Source: Aphrocallistes beatrix (lineage: Eukaryota > Porifera > Hexactinellida > Sceptrulophora > Aphrocallistidae). From it: DNA of 64,000 bases. This document shows positions 22,332 to 33,701 of the stretch, one piece after another. Location of the stretch: positions 1,178,001-1,242,000 of the forward strand of contig OY725496.1 in NCBI GenBank assembly GCA_963281255.1. The letters are read 5' to 3'. How positions within the stretch are numbered: position 1 is the first letter of the stretch; every line of letters begins with the position of its first letter. The translations under genes and the position numbers were made by a program. The notes under the pieces are model-generated. The model saw only the letters and a program-made list of their open reading frames with translations, was not told the origin of the DNA and searched no databases.

Positions 22332-23543
22332 TCAGTAAATTTGGAGGCATCTGTAATTCTGCTCGTTAACAACGGCAATACGTTGTTGATTATTCATAGC
22401 GACACCTATAGGTAGAGATATAAATTCTTTTCCTAGTGTTTCAACAAATACTCCTGAATAATTGAATATCTTTAAACATCCAGCTTTATAGTCACTAACT
22501 ATAAAGTTACCCTTATTGTCAATTGTGAAAAAGTAAGCGTTAGATATCTGACTCTGCAGTCCTGTGAAATGGATAGAACGGAGATAATTGTGTTCTGTAT
22601 TGAATGTGTGAATTGTACTATTAAGTTGAACGAGAACAAATATCTGATCTTTGAATAGTTTGATATCTCGTGGATATTCTAGTTTATCTTCTCCGAAATT
22701 CTTGACAAATGACAGATCTAGTTTCAACACTTCTATTCTGTTATGTCCATAATTACAAATATACACAAATTCATTATGTACGCACATACTTGTTGGACTC
22801 TTAAGCTGAATAGCATTCTCACCTTCTAAGCTAGTACTCTTCACAAACTCTCCTGTTTTAGCAAACTTGTAAATTACGGAACTTGATAGTTTTGAGACAA
22901 ATAGAAATTCTCCAGACAGACAGATACCATAAAGCCCATTAAACTGTTCTTCTCCAAATTTTCTTATAAAATCTCCTTCAGAAGAATACACATATACTAA
23001 GCCCTTAAAGTAATCAACAAAAAACACTTCGTTGCTCGTATCGTCAATAGATATACCTTTTGGATTAATAACTTCTCCTTCACCCAATCCTACCCTCCCC
23101 TTCATGACAAGAGGTTCTCTTCTTTTACTATACTCTACTGCTTCTATTTCTCTCAAATGCATCCTCTTTACACAATCAGAAAACTCTTCACTATTTAATA
23201 CAAACTTTAGAGTAGAAAGTTGATCTAAATTCGATTTATTTTGTTTCAATTCTGTCACTTTATCATCCCATAGTTCAATATTGTCATCTCTATTTCTTGT
23301 AATCAAGTTGGACTTCACCTTTCGTATCGATTCTTTAATCTCTTCCACCTCTTGTATCGCTTCGGACAGTTCCTGATGCTGCTGGTAGAGTTCTCTCATC
23401 TTCTTCACTCTCTCAAGAAGAGACACTCTTCGTGTTTCGAGGAGAGAATGGAAGTGGGAGAACTTCTCTTCTATTTCCTGTGTCAAAGCATCGAACCGAT
23501 CCAATCCCTCCAAACCTCCTCCAATACCTTCACGCGTAGCCAT
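22332..23543 (-). CDS. NHL-repeat protein with B-box-type coiled coil, intact
   Basis: A single 403-residue exon, MATREGIGGG to CLQIY. Residues 15-110 are a coiled coil of the kind that follows B-boxes in TRIM proteins (EEKFSHFHSLLETRRVSLLE, then KKMRELYQQHQELSEAIQEV). Residues 140-403 hold about six NHL-like blades, each with a pattern such as NPKGISIDDTSNEVFFVDYF, GLYGICLSGEFLFVS, SPTSMCVHNEFVYICNY and LPIGVAMNNQQRIAVVNEQN. There is no RING or B-box, so ubiquitin-ligase activity is not supported; a cytoplasmic binding role is likely. Three further copies in the window are broken. The start is the first ATG, and the upstream frame closes soon before it. Confidence 0.9.
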   Translation of the reverse strand: MATREGIGGGLEGLDRFDALTQEIEEKFSHFHSLLETRRVSLLERVKKMRELYQQHQELSEAIQEVEEIKESIRKVKSNLITRNRDDNIELWDDKVTELKQNKSNLDQLSTLKFVLNSEEFSDCVKRMHLREIEAVEYSKRREPLVMKGRVGLGEGEVINPKGISIDDTSNEVFFVDYFKGLVYVYSSEGDFIRKFGEEQFNGLYGICLSGEFLFVSKLSSSVIYKFAKTGEFVKSTSLEGENAIQLKSPTSMCVHNEFVYICNYGHNRIEVLKLDLSFVKNFGEDKLEYPRDIKLFKDQIFVLVQLNSTIHTFNTEHNYLRSIHFTGLQSQISNAYFFTIDNKGNFIVSDYKAGCLKIFNYSGVFVETLGKEFISLPIGVAMNNQQRIAVVNEQNYRCLQIY

Positions 23544-25168
23544 TCATTCAATAGAATTCAGTAATACTTATAATGTGTACATATCTAGCTGAGATGTAAT
23601 CAAATACGAATTAGTATTATTCTTAATAGTGTCTAAAGAGATATCCAATTACAGTATTTGGTAGGACAATTATATTATAGTGCAGTAGACTGCATTCCTA
23701 TAAATTATAGAATTATTAATGACTAAATTAACAGCAGAACCAGCTAGTGAAAAAAATTGAACATACTTTACTAGGCAAAACCTGGAGATTTGGAAAAAAA
23801 ACTGGGAATGTGATAATGGGTGAAATATGCATTGATTAAGATCAAAAAATTACTTTGAGTTCTGAAATCGGTAACATTCCCAATCCAACTGAATGATAAC
23901 AATCAAACGTGTTTGCAGGTATACTCTATATATTACACACACATATTATTTCAAAACTAGAGAGTATGCATTTTTACTCACTAAAACAGTTGCTGGTAGT
24001 GAAATATACGAGCCCCGTCCTCCTGAACTACTTTAGTTTTTCTATGGAGACCGAATTGTACCATGAAAGTTATTCCATAGCTCTAGTGGAAATGTATCTA
24101 CAATGAATTAGAATGGTGTATCAGTTAAGTGCCTGTCGAACTTAGGTAGATTCAAAATATAGAGCTACGTAAATCATAGGCTTCAACGGGAAGTACCATT
24201 AAGAGCTGATTACATATGTACATGTCAACCTGAGTCATGATAAAATCGGTGCGTTGAGCTGCGCGTTGAATTTCGCAAGACATGGCGGGACACAATAGAA
24301 AAGTACTATAAATAGAATACAAAAAAGCGGGAAATAATGTGTAAATTTCGCGTAAAAACGGGACCTCGAGAAATTTAGTTCAATAGAAGTGTGAAAAAAA
24401 TCGGGATGTCTCGTAACAACGGGACAGTTGGCAAGTATGTGATAAAAAGCTCAGAGATATTTGTAGGTGTAGTCAATGCTAGAGCTGGAAACATTCGCAT
24501 TTTTAACGCAAATGAAGGATCTTCCTGATATTCCTTTTTCAGACATAATTCTTGAACTTATCTCCATACATTTTGTGTAAGGTGGGAAAACATCCTTCTA
24601 TCTGAGTGTGAGGATAAATACTCTTAAGAGAAAGCATTGATTGGTCCTTTTAAAGTCAACAACGAGGTAGGATATGCATTAAGATTCAGGATTTTAACTT
24701 CACATTTCTATATGTCATTCCCGCTTTATTAGGTAGAAGAACGATTAAACTTGGCAGCAGATGTGTCCGTTTTTCAATGGATTGGCTCCTCCTTTTGACC
24801 ATGGAAGACATAAAGCTGGTAAAATAAGTTCGGTGCAGTTTAAGAGTACCATCAGCCAACCAAACACTGAAGGTATTAAGGATATTCAAGTTGGATTCAG
24901 TGCATTATTACGTAGTACCAAAGTGAAGCAAAATTATTACCTCCTCTCTCAGTAGTTTGAAAAGAAACTAAAGAGAAAAATAGAAATAATGAAAATATTT
25001 GAAGTATGTAGTCAGGTTTTCAGGACACAGTAACTAAGTTGAGATTTGGAATCAGAGCTAATCCATATCGTGTGGGGAAGAGTTCCTTCGTTTGAGAATG
25101 TCTTGATCTGGTGAGCAGAGTGATCGCTCATAATTAATTTTTGGGTGTCGAGACAGAAGAAGAAGGGT
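23544..25168. other. NHL upstream region and unassigned sequence
   Basis: 23575-23705 is the stretch duplicated as an orphan at 14690. 24868-24960 repeats 20537-20632. Between them no coding domain was recognised; 24001-24111 has a chance-like frame. Confidence 0.45.
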
Positions 25169-25586
25169 CTAGCTACGAGGCGCATGCATTTGTTCGAATT
25201 TTTATGTTGTCACTTGTTAGAATATCTGATGTTGTCACTTGTTCGACTCTGTTTCTAAAGGAATTGTATCACGTTTCCGACATCAAATGCCTACTTTTCT
25301 GCTCATTTGGTCACATTCCTTTCTGAAAAGGTCACTGTACCCCCCCCCCACAGGGAAGAGGAAGAAAATGCCCAAATTCACTTGAACTCTTTAAGAACAA
25401 GTCGAACAAGTGACAACTCCTTTAGAAACAGAGTCGAACAAGTGACAACTCCTTTAGAAACAGAGTCGAACAAGTGACAACTCCTCCAAAAACAGAGTCG
25501 AACAAGTGACAACTCCTCCAAAAACAGAGTCGAACAAGTGACAACATAAAAATTCGAACAAATGCAGCGTCCCCCTAGCTACCTGC
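25169..25586. repeat. Fold-back repeat built of 32-bp units
   Basis: Right half: the unit GTCGAACAAGTGACAACTCC plus a 12-base variable tail (TTTAGAAACAGA or TCCAAAAACAGA) occurs about five times from 25397. Left half: the inverse of the unit occurs near 25210-25270. Outer arms (CTAGCTAC, GCATTTGTTCGAATTTTTATG) are inverted too. Confidence 0.85.
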
Positions 25587-25701
25587 ATTCCTCCATAACC
25601 ACATGTGATTAGAAAGCGTATCTTATGTCCGGTATGAGTAATACATGCACACAAGGAGAATCATCCTGAACTAAGTATGTACATCTCTTCTGTCGTTAAT
25701 T

Positions 25702-26039
25702 TTACGTCATAAGGTCTGTGCAGGGATGATGTGTTATTTCTCTTATCGGGTGAAGAGAGCTATCCAAGATTTGGATTTTGTTGTTGTTTGTATCAGCAAT
25801 GTACACATCTCCTTTAGTAGAGATGAAGAGTTGACGGGGTTGATTAAACTGTCCGATACCAGACCATCTGCTCCCTAGCCTAGCCACCAGAGGGAAGTCA
25901 GCCTCTATCTTCAATTGGAGCTCAGCGTGTACCTCCCAGTTCGATATATATACGTTGATTCCGTGTATGGCGATACCCCATAATGATTTCATGTGCTCGT
26001 TGGTGTAGCTGTTTAGGTACTCGCCCGACTCTGAATATA
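25702..26039 (-). pseudogene. NHL-repeat gene fragment
   Basis: The minus strand reads YSESGEYLNSYTNEH, MKSLWGIAIHGINVYIS, then FNQPRQLFISTKGDVYIAD and NNNKIQILDSS, which are two to three NHL blades of the 16741-type gene. It is cut at 26040 by the end of a mariner (ACAGGGTGGCC), and its other end stops at LMT. Confidence 0.75.
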
Positions 26040-26560
26040 TACAGGGTGGCCGAATAAAATTGAGACAAATTTACTTGCTTTAAAAGTCAACCTTGGATCA
26101 ATTTAAAATAACATTAGCTACTAAAATTCTCTTTTTGCATAGCAATATTGTATTATCATTGTAAAATTGTGAATGCTCGTTCGAAAATGAAAGAATTAGA
26201 CAAGAGAAAAGTTATTCAATCATTTTTTAATTATGGACAAACTGCTTCTCAAATATGGAGACATGTAAAGTACGTACGTAGATATTTCACGAGCTACAGT
26301 CTACAGAGTTGTCAAACAGCTCCAAAATGGTGGAAATAGCTCCAGAAAAACGGGTTCAGGAGTTAAATTCTTAGAGACCACTCGTATTGCGAAGAGAAAG
26401 ATAACTGATCATCTCCGGCGGAATCCCGCCCAGTCAGTCCGGAAAATCGCGAGGGAGATCGGAATACCGAAATCAACGGCCCAAGACATTGTCAGAAGAG
26501 ACTTACTATGTTTCGATTATTTGACTATAAATAACTTTACCTATCTCAATTCAGGCAAAT
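26040..26560 (+). mobile_element. Mariner-like transposon, left part
   Basis: The end ACAGGGTGGCCGAATAAAAT follows TATAT. The helix-turn-helix region follows, readable across one frame change as KRKVIQSFFNYGQTASQI, ISRATVYRVVKQLQNGGN and PAQSVRKIAREIGIPKSTAQ. These are the paired helix-turn-helix modules of mariner transposases. The catalytic domain and right end are not present before the next repeat gene begins. Confidence 0.75.
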
Positions 26561-26639
26561 CAAATTCTAATCATGCATCGTGCCTGTAGAAATCATCCCG
26601 ACAATTTTTGCTATGTATGTAGTCTTTCTTGAGTCAAAC

Positions 26640-27960
26640 CACAAAGAAGAACAATCACTAATCAATTGAAGAATATCTACAAATTGTATTTCGGATGTCC
26701 ACTTGGCAACAGGACAAGTCATGGGCACCACCATGTGATATGTACTTCGTGTTCAAGTGGCCTACGTGATTGGGTAAATAAAAGGAAAGTTTCAATGGCA
26801 TTTGCAATACCTATCGTCAGGAGGGAACAGACAAATCACTATGATGATTGTTATTTCTGTCTTATCGACATTACAGGATTTTGAAGCAAGAATAAGCATA
26901 CTATTGCTTACCCAGACTTGGAATCTGTTCGCAGGCCAATTCCACACTATCTCACTATCGCAAGAGAAATTTGGATCTCGCTCAGCACTTCACCACTGAT
27001 GGTCTACTGTGTTATTGTTATGACATCGAAGGACTATTTGGAAACCTATTTACAAGAATATTCTTCCTCTGATTGGCGACTTTTCATTGACTCATCAATA
27101 CGCAGTTTGAAGGCTGTTCTGTTGCATAACGGAAATCTAAAGCCTGGAATTCCAATTGTCCACTCTGTTTATCTCAAGGAAACCTTCATAAATTTGCAGG
27201 AAGCTTTGGAAGGAATACAATATAGAACATATGGATGGAATATCTGCGGTGATCTTAAGGTGATTATTGATTGGTTAACAACAAGGTTTTACAAAGTATT
27301 GTTGTTTCCTTTGTCTATGGGACAGCCGTGCAACTGATGAACATTACAAAGGGCGTGATTGGCCGAAGAGAACTTATGACGTGGGAAAAACTAATTTGCA
27401 ACATTCACCAGTGGTTAATCCAAACAAAGTTTTCTTACCACCAGTTCATATAAAACTTGGACTAATGAAAACATTTGTAAAAACAAAGGGCAAAACAAAT
27501 TCAGGAGGATTTCAGCATTTGAAGAGCAAATTTCCAGTTTAGTCTTTGTAGGACAAATCTGACAAGTATTCAGAGATCCAGATTTTGAGGATACTTTATC
27601 CGAACTGCAACTGAATGCTTGAAATTCTTTTAAATGGGTTTTGTGAGAATCTTTTGGGAAACAATAAGTCGACGGAGAATAGAGGAGTGGAAACCTTACT
27701 TAACGCATATGAGAAGATGGGCTGCCGTATGTAACTAAAGCTTCACTTCTTACACTCTCACCTTGATTTCTTTCCTTGGTGCTGTAAGTGAAAAATAGGG
27801 AAAAAGAGATTTCACCAGGATATTCAGGAAATGGAAACCCGATTACCAAGGTTTCTGGAATGAGGGCATGAGTCCGATAACTGTTGGAGGCTCTTTAGAG
27901 ATATTCCCAACAAGCTTTACAAAAGAAAGTCATACTCGCAATACTTTTAGATTTAGTTTT
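26640..27960 (+). pseudogene. Decayed copy of a widespread invertebrate repeat-gene family
   Basis: The order of motifs is CPLGNRTSHGHHHVICTSC, FAIPIVRREQTNHYDDCYFC, LESVRRPIPHY, SSDWRLFIDSSIRSLKAVLL and WNICGDLKVI, then in another frame GQQQGFTKYCCFLCLWDSR and VNPNKVFLPPVHIKLGLMK, then LHFLHSHLDFFP and FHQDIQ. From memory, proteins with this exact set occur in many copies in arthropods and cnidarians and are usually left uncharacterised; a mobile-element origin is likely but not shown here. Several frame changes and stops make this copy inactive. The two Cys pairs suggest metal binding at the N-terminus. Confidence 0.65.
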
Positions 27961-28790
27961 TCCTAGCTTAGCTTTTCACTTCTAACATGATATATATCCC
28001 CCTAGTTTATGAGTAGTTGTTCCATGGTAAATAAACACTAATATGTTAAGAAATAAGATTGGAGTAAAGAAAACTGCTGATAATTATCCTTGTATTTATT
28101 TAAAGATCAAAACATTTTGTTTTGCTGAGATGGCTATCATATGTAAGAAGACAAAAAAGCAAGCACTACTATAAAAAAACTGGGAAATTTAGGAAAATAC
28201 CAAAATATCTCGACTTGTAGCTAGAAAAAACTAGACGTGCTAGAAGAAATCTGAAGCAGATTTGAATTCAGCGTAAAATTATCTTATAAAATCACAAAGT
28301 AATACTTGATGAGATCATGAAATTAAATTTTGTAGACCTGTGTTATCTCTGTGATTTAATCGCGCTTAATCAGGTTCATCCTGAATATAGCGACGTGTCT
28401 GTTGATAGGGAATGTAGTTATGCTATGGGATATAATAAATGGGGAAGTAAATAGGGATTAAAAATTCCAGAAACCGTTGTTATCATCAAATTAACCTCTT
28501 TAATCTAATTCAGTGTGGTTTTTCGCTCTTCTGAAAACAATTTGAAGTTTGTTTTAATGTTGGTTCATGACTTGACCTGACGAAAAAATTAAATCAGGTG
28601 ACAACAATATCAGTGCTACAATCTGTCATTCCTGGTGATAGAAATGAGATGTAGTTATGTGAAATTAGTTCTATATTGAAGCGGTAGTAATGGTATAATA
28701 GGTTTAAGTAAAGAGATCACAAAGTTTAATTAGGAACTAAAGATAAACAAACAAATAACGACACAAACAACACTTATAAAGAAGAAAATA
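27961..28790. other. No gene recognised
   Basis: AT-rich, no domain or repeat identified. Confidence 0.4.
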
Positions 28791-29360
28791 CAGTGGAACC
28801 CCGGAATTACGGTCACCCTCGGGACCGAGAAAAATGGCCGTAATTGTGAAAACTTTTGCAAGAAACCATATTCCATTAATATTAACCATACTATACTAAT
28901 TAGAACATCTAATACATAATTATTAGTTAATTAAAATATGCGTCTAATTTTGATTGTTTGCTATCTGAAAAACGTGTGGAAATGGCTTTTTCGTTAACTA
29001 TATCTTCAATAGAAGATATCATAGTTAGGTCATCAGTCATTGACTTGTCTTTCAAGAATACTTTGAGATTCGCGATCCAGGAGATTGAACAGAATAATTC
29101 TGAATTAGCTCCACTTTTCGTTTGAGATTCAGCTCATTGCGTTTGCTTGATTCCATTAATAGCATATGAATTACTGGCTCATTAATCTGCTTTGCATTTA
29201 TTGGTACACTTAGTACAATCCAATGTATTGTTATTGAATTGTCAAGAAATTGCTTTCGTTTTCAAACATGCAATAATGATTCCCTATTGTTAAGATTGGC
29301 CGTAATTCTGAGGTTAAAATAGGGGTTTGTTCTAAAAGAATGGCCGAAATTCTGAAATAA
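28791..29360. mobile_element. pogo-like MITE, right end unclear
   Basis: Left end CAGTGGAACCCCGGAATTAC after TA. The right part has the inverted GGCCGTAATTCTGAGG and GGCCGAAATTCTG, but the terminal CCACTG is not clean because the next element starts there. Confidence 0.65.
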
Positions 29361-29754
29361 ATTAGTGGTGATAAAGTGCGTCGAATATAGTCTTGTGACC
29401 CCTCAAATTGCTGGAAATTTTGTTCTCATTATTTAGTGGTCAGGGACCTGCTTTAAGCCATGATGCAGACTAAAAATTATGAATTTGGTATCATTTTGTA
29501 TCGACAGTTTATGTTAAGATAAAGTGATACGATTCAAGCGAGTTAACCGTGGGTCAGACAATGGTCTTCTCTTCGGCAACATTGTAACTGGCCATAAGAT
29601 AAAGCAATGGAGGTGTCTTTTGTCGTCATCCAAAAGTAAAACGAACTTCTTGACCATAGATTCTTGACCATCAAATTATTGACCATAGACTGGCAAAAAC
29701 AAACATTAAGATCAATGCTCTAAGACATTGTCATGTACGTTATATGTGAGAGTA

Positions 29755-30146
29755 AATGCTTCAAGATGACAAGTGATGCTTCAAGTGAAGTTGACACATT
29801 GTTCACTACGCAAGAGGAAGTAGATACTCGTATGTTACTACATGCAAACATGCAGCTAAAGAGTCTACATAGTTCCATCATTATATCATCAGAAGATACA
29901 GATGTGTTTATTATTTGCCTTTCATTCGTCCATAATTTTCCTTGTCAGGTGTACATAAAGTGTGGCACAAAAAGCAGAGAGAGATTTGTTGACGTGAAAA
30001 AGGTTGCTGCTGCTGTTGGTCACGACATATGCAGTGCACTTCCTGTAGTGCATTCTTTCACCGGATGTGACACAGTTAGTGCTTTTGGAGGAAAAGGTAA
30101 GGTCAGTGCTTTGAAGTTAATGCAGAAGACCCGGAAGTACCAATAA
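29755..30146 (+). pseudogene. FEN1/XPG-like nuclease segment
   Basis: Visible motifs are EEVDTRMLLHA, SSEDTDVFIICLSF and VHSFTGCDTVSAFGGKGKVSAL. The acidic D-x-D in SSEDTDVF and the later GCD before GKGK resemble the metal-binding acids of the FEN/XPG (PIN-fold) nucleases, which cleave DNA flaps. The frame stops after MQKTRKYQ; the 3' part resumes in another frame. Confidence 0.6.
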
Positions 30147-30372
30147 TTATTTATCAAGCTGGGAAAGGAATGGTTAATTAGTACAAAGGGACCTCTTCAA
30201 TGTGCTTCAAGAGTTCACCTGTAAGCTATATGCTAACAAATGCCCATCTACCACTGTGAACGAGCTACGCATTCAATTGTTCAGGACAAAGAAAGAGGTC
30301 GAATCAGGATAGCTGTCCCCTTGTGATGATTGCCTCTTCATCCATTGTCTTCGAGCAAATTTCCAGATTGGA

Positions 30373-30684
30373 GTGTGGCATCGAGCTCTTGAACAGTATC
30401 CCAAGATTCCCAATCCAAGTGGTCATGGGTGGACCATTGAAGATAGGAAACCTGCGAATCGCTGGATGACAGGATTACCAGCCCCAGATGTCATCATTGA
30501 ATTCTTATCTTGCAAGTGCACCTCAGCCTGCAAGTTACCAAATTGCCAATGCCTTGTCAACGGATTAAAATGCACAATTTCATGCAGACTGCAAGACTGC
30601 AACAATTGGCATGAAGAGAACAATCAAGTCCAAGATTTACAAGATTACTCAGATGATGAGGGACTTAACTGTGATATGTATTGA
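30373..30684 (+). pseudogene. C-terminal part with CXC zinc-binding region
   Basis: It opens with WHRALEQYPKIPNPSGHGW and ends with SCKCTSACKLPNCQCLVNGL and KCTISCRLQDCNN, a nine-cysteine pattern of the tesmin/TSO1 CXC kind that binds DNA. It is in a different frame from the nuclease segment, separated by about 230 bases with stops, so the original single protein is broken. Confidence 0.65.
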
Positions 30685-31032
30685 TCACTTGGCGTACTGA
30701 CATTTTGTTAGCATGAAAAATAACAAGCTTAATTATCCACTGGAATGTTGAATCGTGTCACTTTATCTTAACATAAACTGTTAATACAAAATGTACCAAA
30801 TTCATAATTTTTAGTCTGCATCATACTTAAAGCAGGTCCCTGACAACTAAAAGCTATGTTTAGAGGCGATATTCGTAATGAGAACAAAATTTCCAGCAAT
30901 TTGAGGCGCACTTTATCACTCTAGCAACACCATAACATTTTTAAAGCATTTTGCAACATATCGAGTGACCCCTCTTTCGACTCTCCGCTCGGTCAACTGA
31001 GTGCAACTAGAAGTTTAAAACCCATATATATG

Positions 31033-31289
31033 CATAGGCGTCGAACCCACCCGACCACCCGGCTCTACCCGGACTATGCCCGGTTCTACCGCCGGATAAG
31101 CCAAAGTCCTACAGTAGAGTAGATTTTGATAATAGTCGATTTCTATAGAGTTTTAGTTATGTTAGTGAATTGTGAGTGTGATATTTATTTATGCCGTGAA
31201 TGTAGCGGCCCCGGAATCGATTGGGCCGACCCCGGAGCCTTCGGGCCGGGCGGCCCGAAGAGCCGGCAGGCCCATTTCCGACGCCTATG
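31033..31289. mobile_element. hAT-type MITE, 257 bp
   Basis: Ends CATAGGCGTCGAACCC and TTTCCGACGCCTATG. The exact 8-bp duplication TATATATG lies at 31025-31032 and 31290-31297. Confidence 0.9.
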
Positions 31290-31297
31290 TATATATG

Positions 31298-32415
31298 GTC
31301 ATTTAATATTATTTTTGTGAAAGGGGGTTTCGTCCGAATATCTGATAGTCGGTCAGGAATAACGCCAGTAACAACCAAAAGCTACCTTCCCTGCAAGTCC
31401 ATCATATATTTTCCAACTCTGGGAGTATATAGCTTGTCAAAAATCAACATTAGCGTTAGCCCCTCGAGGTGGTCCCTTTTTGTCAAATTTTTACTTCTGG
31501 CTCATGGACTAGTATTATATACAAATAATTTTCTATAGAGTATCAGGACTTCGCAAACTGTCTCAAGGTTCCTTGAACAGATCTACTTTATCACTGACTT
31601 CAGAACCTGAAAGTGATTACGTTACTCGCATTATTTCGTGATCAGTCTTTGTTGATGAGCAAACAAGAACCGATCAAACCATTAGATTTATACAAAGAGA
31701 TATTATTCTCAAAAAGAGATACAGGAATAGAGGTCATACTAGGTTATTGTATTTTTAGATATTATTAATTAATGAGATCCTCAGCGACTGTTATGTGGTA
31801 GATTACTATTATTTTTATATGGAATATTTTAATATTTTTAATATTTTTATATGGAATAAAATAGATCGATCTGAGTGCTTAAGTCTTAAGTTCGATCTTA
31901 AGTCGTATTCGCTAAGATTTAAGTTTGATCTTAAGACCGAACTTAAGACCGAACTTTAAGCAACCTAGGGAGGTGTCTTAAGTATTGTAATTGATTCGAT
32001 TTACTAATTACTCCATAAATGTTGTTCAAACTTACTTCTGTAGAACATTGAATCGATCTTGATTGATATTAGACTTCAAATAAAATATTTTAAAACATTT
32101 CTCTTATTGTGCACTCAGCAGCAATTTATATACACGGGAGGACGCCAACTTACCATAACCATTAATGACACCAATTATTTTCGTAACACCAAATGACGCA
32201 GAAATTTTAACGTCGATAGATTTAAATTTATTGTTCTTCTCATATCCAGTGCTTATATTTTGTCTTAGAGAGGTTTTCATGTTACAATATACAAAGACAC
32301 AAGACAAAATATTCCTTTAGTAATGTTGAAAAACAGGCCCATTTGTAGAATTTCTGAATTTCTAGAATTTCAATTTTTGGTTGGTAACTTCTTGGAAAGA
32401 CGGAATCAACTGCTA
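31298..32415. other. No gene recognised; CTTAAG-rich patch
   Basis: 31875-31980 repeats GATCTTAAG / CTTAAGTTCGATC words in both directions, probably the core of a worn palindromic element. No coding domain. Confidence 0.35.
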
Positions 32416-33099
32416 TCTTATATATTAAAAGGCTATTTTTTTTTTTGGGTGTTTGTCCGAATTGATTGAAGAATTGGCAAGTCGTTAAGATCTAAACGAA
32501 ATTTTCACTCCTTTACTATCAATACTATGTACAGTTTCACTGTCACCAATATAAATCATTGTACGCCACTACAATAGATTGTCATTGTTATTAAAACTTC
32601 AAAGCCACAACATCTTAATTTTATTGTAGTGAGAAGCAATAAAAAAGGTTATGTGCATATTTTCACACCTTTATAATTATATATTCACACCATTTGACGA
32701 ATTTGAAAAAATATGCTAGAGACTAGCTTCCAACGGTTGACATGGGGTTTTCAGGAGGTTACAAGTGCTTTTTGAAACATTACATTAACATTTTTTAATA
32801 GAACTAACATTCTCAGTTGTGGCAAAGATAAAAGTGCCAGTCAATGTAGTAAACAAAAAAAAGAGCGCCGGGGCAAAATAGCGAATGAAAAAAATAAGCA
32901 CCGGGGCTTGAATAAGCGCGGGTTTGAATAAGCGCCGGGGCTAAAGGGTTCACGAAAGCGCCCGGGCGCTTATTCGAAGCAATACGGTAATCAAATTCCC
33001 AAAATAGGCTAGATTGAGTAACCCCAGGCCCCCGTAAGGCTACTCAGCGGACACAAAGTGTCCGCAAGCCGCATAGCGCAAGTAAGCGAATCGCGCTTG
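32416..33099 (+). mobile_element. HelB Helitron, plus
   Basis: Starts TCTTATATATTAAAAGGC after A and ends CGCGCTTG before T at 33100. A GC-rich segment at about 32860-32995 (GCGCCGGGGC words, ending CGCTTATTCGAAGCAATACG) is foreign to the family and is probably another element's end. The copy sits in the spacer of a HelA whose 5' end is at 33110-33143. Confidence 0.75.
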
Positions 33100-33651
33100 T
33101 ATACTATATGCACATTAATCGAGTTTTAATACGTAGTAAGGATAATAATTGATGGAAAATGCCAGAAAATTTTCAGGTATTATATGCGTAATAACTGATT
33201 TAACGTTTTAACTGTGACAATTTAAATAGCAAAAATAATAAGAAAATTTTTTGCTCAATGTATATTACAATATCATCCATGCAAGAAACCTTTGTCTCAT
33301 TTTTAATTCCTTTTGATAATTTTCTTTACGAATATTATGTGTTATACGAAAATGTAATTATGTGCATATCTTAGTAATTTATAAAAAGCGAATGAAAGAA
33401 GTTTCTTTATATTACAATGGTGTAAGAAACACTTAGCAATGCTTAACCCTAATTGGACTTGGAATGTTGAAGTGAAAGTGAAAGTTAATTGAAAGTGAAC
33501 TGAAAGTGAAAATGAAAGTGGGAATTTTCTATTTATACCTTTGACCCCAAGTCCAAGTAGGGTTAATGAATAATTATAATTCGCTGTGATAAACTTGAAT
33601 ATGAATAAAAATATACTTAAATTCATTCTATTGGTATGTTTAGTTATTTCA
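33100..33651. other. HelA 5' remnant and a GAAAGTGAAAGT tract
   Basis: 33110-33143 is a minus-strand HelA 5' end (TTAATCGAGTTTTAAT, AGTAAGGA). 33456-33556 is an inverted copy of the tract at 35349-35448: it shares GGTATAAATAG and stretches of ACTTTCA. No gene. Confidence 0.55.
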
Positions 33652-33701
33652 TCCTTACTATTAAAACTCGATTATTATTTGTGTGTGTGTGTATATATAT
33701 A

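Larger units (their letters stand above)
29366..30925 (+). mobile_element. Academ-like DNA transposon with long inverted repeats
   Basis: Inverted repeats of about 165 bases: left 29370-29535 and right 30745-30925 share GATAAAGTGCG, CTCAAATTGCTGGAAATTTT, GTCAGGGACCTGCTTTAAG, AAAAATTATGAATTTGGTA and ACAGTTTATGTTAAGATAAA. A FEN/XPG-like nuclease segment and a CXC segment lie between. An XPG-like nuclease is a known component of Academ transposons; placing this element there is inference. The target duplication was not resolved. Confidence 0.65.

Noticed and set aside
31126-31538. Proline/glycine-rich frames
   Set aside because: They run through the GC-rich hAT MITE at 31033-31289 and have no recognisable domain.
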